A stretch of DNA of 64,000 nt from an uncultured Bacteroidia bacterium (GTDB taxonomy: Bacteria; Bacteroidota; Bacteroidia; Bacteroidales; UBA932), in NCBI GenBank assembly GCA_902785065.1, contig CACZXH010000007.1:62001-126000 (forward strand), in the 5' to 3' direction. A program made the translations under genes and the position numbers. A model generated the notes under the pieces. It did not search any database, was not told the origin of the DNA, and saw only the letters and a list, made by a program, of their open reading frames with translations. The first letter of the stretch is position 1; every line of letters begins with the position of its first letter. This document shows, piece after piece, positions 54,271 through 61,564 of this stretch.

Positions 54271-56043
54271 ATGGATACGATCAAATTGACTATAGACAAC
54301 CGGGAAGTGGAAGTGCCGCGCGGTACGACCATTCTCAAAGCTGCCGAGCAGATGGGTATCAAGATTCCTACCCTCTGCCATTTCGAACTGGAAGGCCTGG
54401 CCCTCGAAAACCGCCCCGGCGGATGCCGCGTGTGCGTGGTGGAAGTGGTCGGCCGCAGGAATCTGGCCCCGGCCTGCATCACCGAATGCATGCCGGACAT
54501 GGTCGTGAAGACCAATTCGTTCCGGGCGCTCAACGCGCGTCGGACCGTCCTCGAGCTCATGCTCAGCGACCATCCCAATGACTGTCTCCAGTGCCCCAAG
54601 AGCGGCCATTGCGAGCTCCAGTCCCTGGCCGCGGACATGGGTATCCGCGACATTCCCTACAAGGGTCAGCAGTCCCAGTATGCGAAGGAGTTCTCTCCTT
54701 CCATCGTCCGGGATGCGAACAAGTGCATCATGTGCCGCCGCTGCGAGTCCGTGTGCCACGAGTACCAGAGCGTCGGCGCCATCGGCGCCATCGAGAGAGG
54801 CTTCCCGGCCGTGGTCTCCACCGCGTTCGGCAAAAACCTTACGGACACCAACTGCGTCCTCTGCGGCCAGTGCGTCGCCGTGTGCCCCACCGGCGCCCTC
54901 GCCGAGGTGGACAACACCGGCAAGATCCTCCGCGATATCGCGAACCCGAACGTGAAGACCTGCGTCCAGGTGGCCCCCGCCGTGCGTGTGGCCCTCGGCG
55001 AAGAGTTCGGCATGCCGGCCGGCAGCATCGTCACCGGCAAGATCGCGGCCGCGCTCAAGGCCATCGGCTTCGACTATGTCTTCGATACCGACTGGTCCGC
55101 TGACCTCACCATCATGGAGGAAGGCACGGAAGTCATCGGCCGCCTCAAGGCTTACCTCGCCGGCGACAAGAACGTCAAGATCCCGGTGATGACCTCCTGC
55201 TGCCCGGCCTGGGTGAATTTCTACGAGAAGTTCTATCCGGAGCTCCGCGACTATCCTTCCACGGCGAAGTCCCCGCAGGGCATGTTCGGCGCCACGGTGA
55301 AGACCTACTTCGCCGACAAGATCGGCGTCCCGCGCAAGAACCTCGTCTGCGTCTCCGTCATGCCTTGCGTGGCGAAGAAGTACGAGTGCGAACGGGAGGA
55401 ACTCGGCGTGAACGGCGATCCGGACGTGAATTATTCCATCACGACCCGCGAGCTCGCGCGCCTCATCAAGATCTGCAACATCGACTTCAACAGCCTGCCG
55501 GACGCCGAGTTCGACTCCCCGCTGGGCGAATCCACCGGTGCCGCCGTGATCTTCGGCGCCACGGGCGGTGTCATGGAAGCCGCGCTGCGTACGGCCGTCG
55601 AGGTCCTGACCGGCGAGACCCTCCCGCGCATCGACTTTGAAGAAGTCCGCGGTCTGGACGGTGTCCGTGAGGCCACGATTCCGGTCCCGGGTGTCGCCGA
55701 CCTGAAGGTCGCCGTCGTCTACGGCCTGAAGAACGCGCGCATGATCATGGAGCAGATCAAGGCCGGCGAATGCCCGTACCACTTCGTGGAGGTCATGGCC
55801 TGCCCGGGCGGCTGCATCGACGGCGCCGGCCAGCCGTACCATCACGGCGACGCGTCCATCATCCGGGCCCGTCACGCCGCAATCTACGAGGCGGACCGCC
55901 GGATGCCGCTCCGCAAGTCCCACGAGAACCCCGAGGTCCAGGCGATCTACAAGGAGTTCTACGGCGAGCCTTGCTCCGAGAAGTCGCATCACCTGCTGCA
56001 CACCATTTACTTCGACAAGAAAATCAAGTTTGACATCGATTAA
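54271..56043 (+). CDS. hydA: [FeFe] hydrogenase catalytic subunit (group A, HndD/HydA type)
   Basis: The 590-residue enzyme makes or oxidises H2. N-terminal [2Fe-2S] domain (Cys36, 52, 55, 69), His-ligated cluster (DHPNDCLQCPKSGHC), two [4Fe-4S] sites (CIMCRRCESVC and CVLCGQCVAVCP), then the H-cluster domain: L1 TSCCPAW (Cys310-311), L2 MPCVAKKYE (Cys366), L3 MACPGGCIDGAGQP (Cys511, Cys515), and the small-subunit-like C-terminus (YKEFYGEPCSEKSHHLLHTIY). All H-cluster ligands are present. With NuoE/NuoF-like neighbours it should form an NAD-dependent, probably ferredoxin/NADH electron-bifurcating complex that disposes of fermentation electrons. Confidence 0.97.
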   Translation: MDTIKLTIDNREVEVPRGTTILKAAEQMGIKIPTLCHFELEGLALENRPGGCRVCVVEVVGRRNLAPACITECMPDMVVKTNSFRALNARRTVLELMLSDHPNDCLQCPKSGHCELQSLAADMGIRDIPYKGQQSQYAKEFSPSIVRDANKCIMCRRCESVCHEYQSVGAIGAIERGFPAVVSTAFGKNLTDTNCVLCGQCVAVCPTGALAEVDNTGKILRDIANPNVKTCVQVAPAVRVALGEEFGMPAGSIVTGKIAAALKAIGFDYVFDTDWSADLTIMEEGTEVIGRLKAYLAGDKNVKIPVMTSCCPAWVNFYEKFYPELRDYPSTAKSPQGMFGATVKTYFADKIGVPRKNLVCVSVMPCVAKKYECEREELGVNGDPDVNYSITTRELARLIKICNIDFNSLPDAEFDSPLGESTGAAVIFGATGGVMEAALRTAVEVLTGETLPRIDFEEVRGLDGVREATIPVPGVADLKVAVVYGLKNARMIMEQIKAGECPYHFVEVMACPGGCIDGAGQPYHHGDASIIRARHAAIYEADRRMPLRKSHENPEVQAIYKEFYGEPCSEKSHHLLHTIYFDKKIKFDID

Positions 56044-56054
56044 TCCTTTGAACC

Positions 56055-56540
56055 ATGGTTGGACCCAAAGTTAAAATATCCGAATCCAATTTCCTGAAGA
56101 TCAAGGAAATCTGTGAGTCTTTCGACAACAATCCGGGTGAGCTGATCAATGTCCTGCACAAGACGCAGGAGCACTTCGGCTTTCTGCCCGAAGAAGTCCA
56201 GCAGGTGGTTGCCGACTGCCTGGGCATTCCCGTCGGACGGGTGTATGGTGTCGTCTCCTTCTACAGCTTCTTCACCATGAAGCCGAAGGGCAAGTACGCC
56301 ATTTCCGTGTGCCTGGGTACGGCTTGCTACGTGAAGGGCGCCGAGAAGATCCTGGACGCGCTCAAGAGCGAGCTCAAGATCTCCGAAGGCGGTGTCACCG
56401 ACGATGGCAAGTTCTCCCTGGACGTCCTCCGCTGCGTGGGCGCCTGCGGTCTGGCTCCGGTCATGACCATCAACGGCAAGACCTACGGCCGTCTGGTCCC
56501 CGAGCACGTCAAGGAGATCCTGGCCGAATACGCCGAGTAA
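56055..56540 (+). CDS. HndA/NuoE-like [2Fe-2S] hydrogenase subunit
   Basis: The 161 residues have the thioredoxin-like NuoE fold, with helical N-terminus (GELINVLHKTQEHFGFLPEEVQQ) and cluster cysteines in SVCLGTACYVKGAE and RCVGACGLAPV. It passes electrons with the NuoF-like subunit between NADH and HydA. It starts 11 bases after hydA. A hairpin follows, so the structural operon may partly end here. Confidence 0.95.
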   Translation: MVGPKVKISESNFLKIKEICESFDNNPGELINVLHKTQEHFGFLPEEVQQVVADCLGIPVGRVYGVVSFYSFFTMKPKGKYAISVCLGTACYVKGAEKILDALKSELKISEGGVTDDGKFSLDVLRCVGACGLAPVMTINGKTYGRLVPEHVKEILAEYAE

Positions 56541-56561
56541 GACAAGTTTCTATGACCACAT

Positions 56562-56593
56562 TTCGGGCCGGCTCTTGGGTGAGTCGGCCCGAA
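56562..56593 (+). terminator. Hairpin between the hydrogenase enzyme genes and the regulatory-type genes
   Basis: TTCGGGCCG and CGGCCCGAA pair over a 14-base loop, followed by TAAATTC. It sits in the 67-base gap before the first DRTGG-type gene and could partly terminate or stabilise the upstream message. Confidence 0.5.
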
Positions 56594-56607
56594 TAAATTC
56601 CAACACG

Positions 56608-56952
56608 ATGAAAGTCAAGGAAATAGCCAGACTTGTGGACGGCGAGATCGTCGGCGCGCCCGTGGATGAGACGTATGAGGTCAAGAAGGCTTTCGCCTCC
56701 GACCTGATGAGCGACGTCCTGCGTTTCCACATGGACGACACCGTGCTCATCACCGGTCTCTGCAACAACCAGACGATGCGTACCAGCGAGATGGCGGACC
56801 TGCGGGTCGTCCTCATCGGCCGCGACAAGCAGCCCGACGAGGACATGCTCGAACTCGCCGAGGACGCTGATATCACCATTATCAAGTCCAAGTACAGTAT
56901 CTTCAAGCTCAGCGGAATCCTCTATGCCGCCGGCCTTGAGCCCCTCTACTAG
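56608..56952 (+). CDS. DRTGG-domain-type protein, first of two
   Basis: The 114 residues (MKVKEIARLVDGEIVGAP, FASDLMSDVLRF, TGLCNNQTMRTSEMADLRVVLIGRDKQPDEDMLELA) match small DRTGG-type proteins found beside [FeFe] hydrogenase genes in Clostridia. The biochemical role is unknown. A nucleotide- or ligand-sensing role is often guessed because DRTGG domains occur next to CBS domains in pyrophosphatases. The chosen ATG avoids an upstream extension that would run into the hairpin. A paralogue lies about 2 kb downstream. Confidence 0.85.
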   Translation: MKVKEIARLVDGEIVGAPVDETYEVKKAFASDLMSDVLRFHMDDTVLITGLCNNQTMRTSEMADLRVVLIGRDKQPDEDMLELAEDADITIIKSKYSIFKLSGILYAAGLEPLY

Positions 56953-56954
56953 CC

Positions 56955-57368
56955 ATGCATTACACTTTCAACATCGAACGCGGCAACTTCACAGATGCCG
57001 GCCAGGCCTCCTCGAGCGTCAAGCGCACCCTCAAGCAGCTGGGCGTGGATCCCGCCAACATCAAGCGTACCGTGGTCGCCCTCTTCGAAGCGGAGATCAA
57101 CGCCGTGGCGCACGCCTACGGCGGAACCATCGACGTGGACATCGACGGGGAAAAGATTGTCATGGTTGTCGCCGACCAGGGACCGGGTATCCCCAACCTG
57201 GACCTCGCGATGCAGGAGGGCTGGTCCACGGCTTCCGCCAAGGTGCGGGAGATGGGCTACGGAGCCGGCATGGGCCTCCCGAACATCAAGAAGAACACGG
57301 ACGACCTGAAGATCGACACCGAGGTGGGCGTGGGTACCACCGTCACCATGACCGTTTACCTGATCTGA
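56955..57368 (+). CDS. Stand-alone GHKL/HATPase protein (anti-sigma-factor-kinase-like)
   Basis: The 137-residue ATPase has the N box ALFEAEINAVAHAYGG, G1 VADQGPGIPN and G2 GYGAGMGLPNIKK of RsbW/SpoIIAB-type or histidine-kinase ATP-binding domains, but no dimerisation or phospho-acceptor helix. By analogy it could be a protein serine kinase or a switch partner. It is 2 bases after the DRTGG gene and 4 before the sensory-type hydrogenase, which implies a common regulatory module. Confidence 0.88.
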   Translation: MHYTFNIERGNFTDAGQASSSVKRTLKQLGVDPANIKRTVVALFEAEINAVAHAYGGTIDVDIDGEKIVMVVADQGPGIPNLDLAMQEGWSTASAKVREMGYGAGMGLPNIKKNTDDLKIDTEVGVGTTVTMTVYLI

Positions 57369-57372
57369 GACC

Positions 57373-58734
57373 ATGGCTTCCGGAGAACCTTATTTCAGAC
57401 ATTCGCTCAGGGTCAATGACTACCTGTGCAAGGGGTGCACCACCTGTATGCGCTCCTGCCCGACCGGGGCCATCCGCATCCGGAACGGGAAGGCGGTCGT
57501 CAATGACAACAAGTGCGTGGACTGCGGGGAGTGCATGCAGGTGTGCCCGCATAAGGCCATCTACATCAAGCAGGACGACTTCGGACGGCTGTTCAACTAC
57601 CGGTACCGGGTGTGCCTGGTGCCCACCACCTTCATCGGCCAGTTCGAGGAGAAGTACAACACGAAGGCGATCTATTCCTGCATCATGAAGCTGGGATTCA
57701 CCCATATCTATGAAGTGGAGCACGAAATGAGCCGCATGGTCCAGCTCTACAACATGTATATGGACGACCACCCCGAGATCACGACCTTCATCTCCCCGTA
57801 CTGCCCGGCGGTCACGCGCCTCATCCAGGTGCGCTTCCCCTCGCTGGTGGACAATGTCATCCATGTGCGGGCCCCGCTGGAGCTTGCTTCCCGCGTCATC
57901 ACGAAGCGCCTGATGGACGAAGGCGCCAGCCGCCAGTCCATCGGTGTCTTCTACGTGACGCCCTGCGCGGCCAAGATCGCGGCGGTCAAGTATCCGGTGA
58001 GCGGCAAGGAAACCTATGTGTCGGGCGTCATCAACATGGACTTCCTGTACAACAAGGTCCTGCTGATGCTCCACGATTCGGACAAGAGCGCCCAGCCCAT
58101 CAACCACGCCCTCACGTCGAAGGACGTGCTGTGGTCCCTTTCCGGCGGCGAGGCGCCCCATTTCAAGGGCGCGCATTACGCCGTGGACGGCCTGAAGAAC
58201 GTCCTGGACTTCCTGGAGAAGCTGGAAGACGACGCCGTGGACGCCCCGGGCCTGGTGGAGATGCGGATGTGCGACCAGGGCTGCGTGGGCGGCGTGCTGT
58301 CCATCAACAACCGGTTCGTGGCCCGCAAGCGGCTGGAGTACCGGGCGCGGCTGTTTGAGCGCCTGGAGCGCAGCAAGCTCCGGACGCCGACCGTGGACGA
58401 CACGTCCCTGACCCCGGAGATGATCGACGTGATGACCATTCCCGAGATCAAGCCGCGGTCCATCTTCAAGCTCAACGACAACTTCGCCGAGGCCTTCAAG
58501 ATGGCCGAGCGGATGAAGAAGATCGAGAAGGCCCTGCCGGGCGTGAACTGCTCGGCGTGCGGGGCGCCTTCCTGCTCCGCCCTCGCCGAGGACATCGTCC
58601 GCGGGGATGCCGGCATCGACACCTGCATCTTCATCAACCGCCATTCGCAGGCCTCCGAGGACGCCATACGGAGCATCTGGGGGGATCGCGTCAAAACCAA
58701 GGAAATCAACAAGGAGAACAAAGAAGACAAGTGA
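57373..58734 (+). CDS. Ferredoxin-like putative sensory [FeFe] hydrogenase (HsfB/group C-D type)
   Basis: The 453-residue protein has a 2x[4Fe-4S] ferredoxin (CKGCTTCMRSCP and CVDCGECMQVCP), then an Fe-hydrogenase large-subunit-like domain with modified motifs: L1 SPYCPAV keeps one cysteine of TSCCPxW, L2 VTPCAAKIAAV, and L3 MRMCDQGCVGG. A C-terminal four-cysteine Fe-S domain follows (VNCSACGAPSCSALAEDIVRGDA and a later C). Proteins like this are thought to sense H2 or redox state rather than catalyse fast turnover. There is no PAS domain. Partners in the same run may carry the output. Confidence 0.9.
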   Translation: MASGEPYFRHSLRVNDYLCKGCTTCMRSCPTGAIRIRNGKAVVNDNKCVDCGECMQVCPHKAIYIKQDDFGRLFNYRYRVCLVPTTFIGQFEEKYNTKAIYSCIMKLGFTHIYEVEHEMSRMVQLYNMYMDDHPEITTFISPYCPAVTRLIQVRFPSLVDNVIHVRAPLELASRVITKRLMDEGASRQSIGVFYVTPCAAKIAAVKYPVSGKETYVSGVINMDFLYNKVLLMLHDSDKSAQPINHALTSKDVLWSLSGGEAPHFKGAHYAVDGLKNVLDFLEKLEDDAVDAPGLVEMRMCDQGCVGGVLSINNRFVARKRLEYRARLFERLERSKLRTPTVDDTSLTPEMIDVMTIPEIKPRSIFKLNDNFAEAFKMAERMKKIEKALPGVNCSACGAPSCSALAEDIVRGDAGIDTCIFINRHSQASEDAIRSIWGDRVKTKEINKENKEDK

Positions 58735-58735
58735 T

Positions 58736-59065
58736 ATGACAGTCAAGGAAATCATCGAAAAACTGGACCTGCAGTGCCTGAACGAGGCCAATCTGGACGT
58801 GGAAGTCTCCGGGGCCTATGCCTCCGACCTCCTGAGCGATGTGATGGGCAACGCCCGTTCCGGCCAGGTATGGATCACGATGCAGACCCATAAGAACGTC
58901 ACGGCCATCGCCTCCCTGAAGGACATCCCGGCCGTGATCCTCGTACGCGGCGGCCAGCCGGACGACGACATGCTCGAACACGCCAAGGACGAGGACATCT
59001 GCATCCTCGTCAGCAAGGATGCCACCTACCAGGTCTGCGGCAAACTCTACGCCCTCATAGGATAG
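58736..59065 (+). CDS. DRTGG-domain-type protein, second of two
   Basis: The 109-residue paralogue of the earlier DRTGG-type gene shares the blocks MTVKEIIEKLDLQCLN, GAYASDLLSDVMGNA, VILVRGGQPDDDMLEHAKDEDICILVSK. It begins one base after the sensory-type hydrogenase stop. A longer open frame upstream is only the shadow of that gene. Role unknown; probably the same as for the first copy. Confidence 0.85.
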   Translation: MTVKEIIEKLDLQCLNEANLDVEVSGAYASDLLSDVMGNARSGQVWITMQTHKNVTAIASLKDIPAVILVRGGQPDDDMLEHAKDEDICILVSKDATYQVCGKLYALIG

Positions 59066-59070
59066 CGCCC

Positions 59071-59805
59071 ATGCAGTTCCGGGCCGATATGCACATCCAC
59101 TCGGTGCTTTCCCCCTGCGGGGACATCGAGATGAGCCCCTCCGCCATCGTCGCCCAGGCGAAGGCGAAGGGGCTGGATATCATCGGCCTGACCGACCACA
59201 ACTCCACCCTGAACGCGGACGTGACGCGGCGTCTGGGGGAGAAAGTGGGACTCCATGTGCTCATGGGCGCGGAGGTGACCACCAAGGAGGAGGTCCATTG
59301 CCTGGGTTTCATGCCCACGGTGGAAAAACTGGCCGAGTTCCAGGCTTTCCTGGACTCGAAGGTCATCTTCTTCGAGAACGATGTGGACAAGTTCGGCTAC
59401 CAGCTGGTGGTGGATGAGGATGAGAACGTCTTGGACGAGGTCCCGCACCTGCTGATCAACGCCCTCGACCTGCCGATGCTGGAACTCCAGAAGAAGGTCT
59501 ATGAGCTCGGGGGTATTTTCATTCCCGCCCATATCGACCGCACGACCTTCAGCCTCAGCTCCCAGCTGGGATTCGTCCCGTCGGGCCTCAAGTTCCATGC
59601 GTTGGAGTTGAGTTACTACTGCAAGCGGAACAACTACAAGTTCTTGGACGACTGCCCCTGGTTCAGCGATTTCAACTTCATCCAGAGCAGCGACGCCCAT
59701 TATGTCGAGGACATCGGCAAGATCTACAGTGTCCTGGAGATGCCCTCTTTCAGCTTTGAAAACTTCAAGGACGCTCTCCGTCAGGGCGAACAAGTGATTC
59801 TGTAA
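59071..59805 (+). CDS. PHP-domain phosphoesterase-like protein
   Basis: The 244 residues show all PHP metal motifs: ADMHIHSVLSPCGD (HxH), GLTDHNS, the Glu in GAEVTTKEEVH, FIPAHIDR and SSDAHYVED. Stand-alone PHP proteins hydrolyse phosphoesters, for example histidinol phosphate or 3'-phosphoadenosine phosphate. Here it sits in the hydrogenase regulatory run, 5 bases from the DRTGG gene and 1 base before an ATPase gene, so a nucleotide or phosphoprotein substrate is possible. Confidence 0.9.
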   Translation: MQFRADMHIHSVLSPCGDIEMSPSAIVAQAKAKGLDIIGLTDHNSTLNADVTRRLGEKVGLHVLMGAEVTTKEEVHCLGFMPTVEKLAEFQAFLDSKVIFFENDVDKFGYQLVVDEDENVLDEVPHLLINALDLPMLELQKKVYELGGIFIPAHIDRTTFSLSSQLGFVPSGLKFHALELSYYCKRNNYKFLDDCPWFSDFNFIQSSDAHYVEDIGKIYSVLEMPSFSFENFKDALRQGEQVIL

Positions 59806-59806
59806 C

Positions 59807-60340
59807 GTGAAAAGTCTCGACCTGCACATCATCGACATCACCCACAACTCCATCCGGGCGGGTGCCACCGAAATCACCATCGAGATGGAGGACAGCGCGG
59901 CGCGCGACCTCCTCTCCATCAAGATCATCGACAACGGCTGCGGGATGCCGGAGGATATGATCCAGGCTATCAACGACCGGTTCTATTCCTGCCGCAAGGA
60001 GCGCAAGATCGGGATGGGCATCGCGCTCCTGAAGTTCCATTCGGAGATGTGCAACGGGCAGTTCTACCTGAAGTCCAAGGTGGGCGTCGGCACGGAGATC
60101 TACGCCTCCTACCAGCGTTCGCACATCGACCTGCAGCCCAAGGGCGACCTCTCCGGCTGCTTCGCGAACTTCATCTGCCAGTACCAGGATATCAACTTCA
60201 TCATCCGCTACATCACGGACGACGACACCTTCGAACTCTCGACTGCCGAGGTCAAGGAAGTCTTCGAGGGCATGAATCTCAACAACTACGAAATCATCCA
60301 GAGTCTCACGGAGCTCATCCACGAGAATATCGGATCCTAA
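59807..60340 (+). CDS. Second stand-alone GHKL/HATPase protein
   Basis: Starts with GTG. The 177 residues have the N box IIDITHNSIRAGATEI, G1 IDNGCGMP and G2 KIGMGIALLK, then a C-terminal extension of about 60 residues with no recognised domain. Like the 137-residue copy, it lacks a kinase phospho-acceptor helix. It closes the rightward hydrogenase region. Confidence 0.87.
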   Translation: MKSLDLHIIDITHNSIRAGATEITIEMEDSAARDLLSIKIIDNGCGMPEDMIQAINDRFYSCRKERKIGMGIALLKFHSEMCNGQFYLKSKVGVGTEIYASYQRSHIDLQPKGDLSGCFANFICQYQDINFIIRYITDDDTFELSTAEVKEVFEGMNLNNYEIIQSLTELIHENIGS

Positions 60341-60367
60341 AAGATCAGATAGAATAGGTTGAATAGG

Positions 60368-60521
60368 GGAGGGATATCAGGTGTCCGGGGGACTCCGCTT
60401 CGCTTCGGCCCCTCCCAACGTCTCCTGCGTCATTTGCTACGCAAATAACTTGTATCCGTCGGGCCCCTCCCCCTATACTTGTCCGGGGGTGGACAAGCCC
60501 CCGGACACCTGATATCCCTCC
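60368..60521. repeat. 154-base intergenic element with 24-base terminal inverted repeats
   Basis: The outer arms (starting GGAGGGATATCAGGTGTCCG and its complement) match perfectly. Inside are two small hairpins: ATTTGC-TAC-GCAAAT at 60432-60446 and CTTGTCC-GGACAAG at 60478-60497. It fills the gap between two convergent genes and ends at the hydF stop. There is no coding potential. It could act as a terminator or be a small non-autonomous mobile repeat. Confidence 0.65.
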
Positions 60522-61564
60522 TAAGACCGAGGTATGACCACCCGGTCCAGGATGCCGGTGAGGGCGGCGAGGGCGATGCCGTAATTGGTGATGGGCACTC
60601 CGGCGAGGAGTGCTTTTTTGATGCGGGAGCGGAGGAGGCGCTCGGTGGCGACGCAGCCGCCGCATTGGATGATGAGACGGTAGGGGGTCAGGTCGTCGGG
60701 GAAGTCGTTGCCGGCGGCGATGGTGACCGCCAGGTCTCCGCCGACTTTCTTGCGGAGGAGATTCGGGATTTTAACGCGACCTATATCTTCCGTATCAGGG
60801 ACGTGCGTGCAGGCTTCGGCGATGAGGACGCGGTCGCCGGGCTTCAGGGAGTCGATGGCTTTGGCGCTTTCCCTGAAGGTGCGGATGTCGCCTTTGGCGC
60901 CGGCGAGGAGGATGGAGAAGCTGGTGAGGGGGTAGTCGGCCGGCAGGATGGCATTGACCTTGGCGAAAGCCTGGGAGTCGGTGATGGTGAGGGACGGTGG
61001 GGCGCTGAGACTGTCCAGGGCGCGCTGCAGGCCTTCCGGCTGGCAGCAGACGGGGATGCAGCCGAGGTCGAGGAGTTCGCGGAGAACCTGGACCTGCGGG
61101 AGGATGAGGCGGCCTTTCGGGGCTTCGCTGTCCTGCGGCATTACGAGGACGACGACGTCGCCCTGGCCGACGAGGCCGCCGGTGAGGAAGCGGGGCTTTT
61201 CGTCGGGGCGCGCGGCCTGGAGATTCCGGATCAAGTCCGGAATGACAGTATTGCCCAGGTCCGGAATGAGGGGGCGGCCCGGGACTTCCACCACAGGGAC
61301 CTGGGCCGTTTTCAGCAGCTGGAGCCAGCGGTCGTCTTCGGGGTGGCCGGAGCGGAGGAGGACGGCGATGTCGGTGGCGTCGATGGTGGCACGGCTGCGG
61401 CGTTCGCGTTCGGCGCCCAGGGCACCGGGATCGCCATAGCCGGCCGTATCGACCAAAATGCAGGGACCCAGTCCCGGAAGCTCAATGGCTTTCCGGACCG
61501 GGTCCGTGGTCGTGCCGGGCAATTCGCTCACCAGCGAGACTTCCTGTCCCGCCAGGGCGTTCAC
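60521..61564 (-). CDS. hydF: [FeFe] hydrogenase maturase HydF, 5'-truncated and carrying an inserted repeat
   Basis: HydF is the GTPase scaffold that delivers the assembled di-iron cluster to HydA. The downstream half is typical: VVLVMPQDSEAPKGRLILPQVQVLRELLD, the cluster ligands in EACTHVPDTEDI and CGGC, and NYGIALAALTGILDRV. The G-domain is damaged. The P-loop codons (NASGKSTLVNALAGQ) run upstream of this GTG start to about 61588 but the first 20 or more residues are absent because the frame merges with hydG. The NKxD motif is not seen, its place taken by PLIPDLGNTVIPDLIRNLQ from a palindromic repeat. Confidence 0.85.
   Translation of the reverse strand: MNALAGQEVSLVSELPGTTTDPVRKAIELPGLGPCILVDTAGYGDPGALGAERERRSRATIDATDIAVLLRSGHPEDDRWLQLLKTAQVPVVEVPGRPLIPDLGNTVIPDLIRNLQAARPDEKPRFLTGGLVGQGDVVVLVMPQDSEAPKGRLILPQVQVLRELLDLGCIPVCCQPEGLQRALDSLSAPPSLTITDSQAFAKVNAILPADYPLTSFSILLAGAKGDIRTFRESAKAIDSLKPGDRVLIAEACTHVPDTEDIGRVKIPNLLRKKVGGDLAVTIAAGNDFPDDLTPYRLIIQCGGCVATERLLRSRIKKALLAGVPITNYGIALAALTGILDRVVIPRS
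61221..61270 (-). repeat. Palindromic repeat copy inside hydF coding sequence
   Basis: On the minus strand GTCATTCCGG, ACTTGAT, CCGGAATCT at 61246-61221 is the same family as the two copies next to miaA. It is preceded by a partial copy CTCATTCCGGACC (61271 to about 61259). The whole insert stays in frame and encodes VIPDLIRNL. Confidence 0.75.

Noticed and set aside
53797..56001. 734-codon open frame antisense to hydA and hndC
   Set aside because: Shadow frame spanning two real genes, with no motif of its own.
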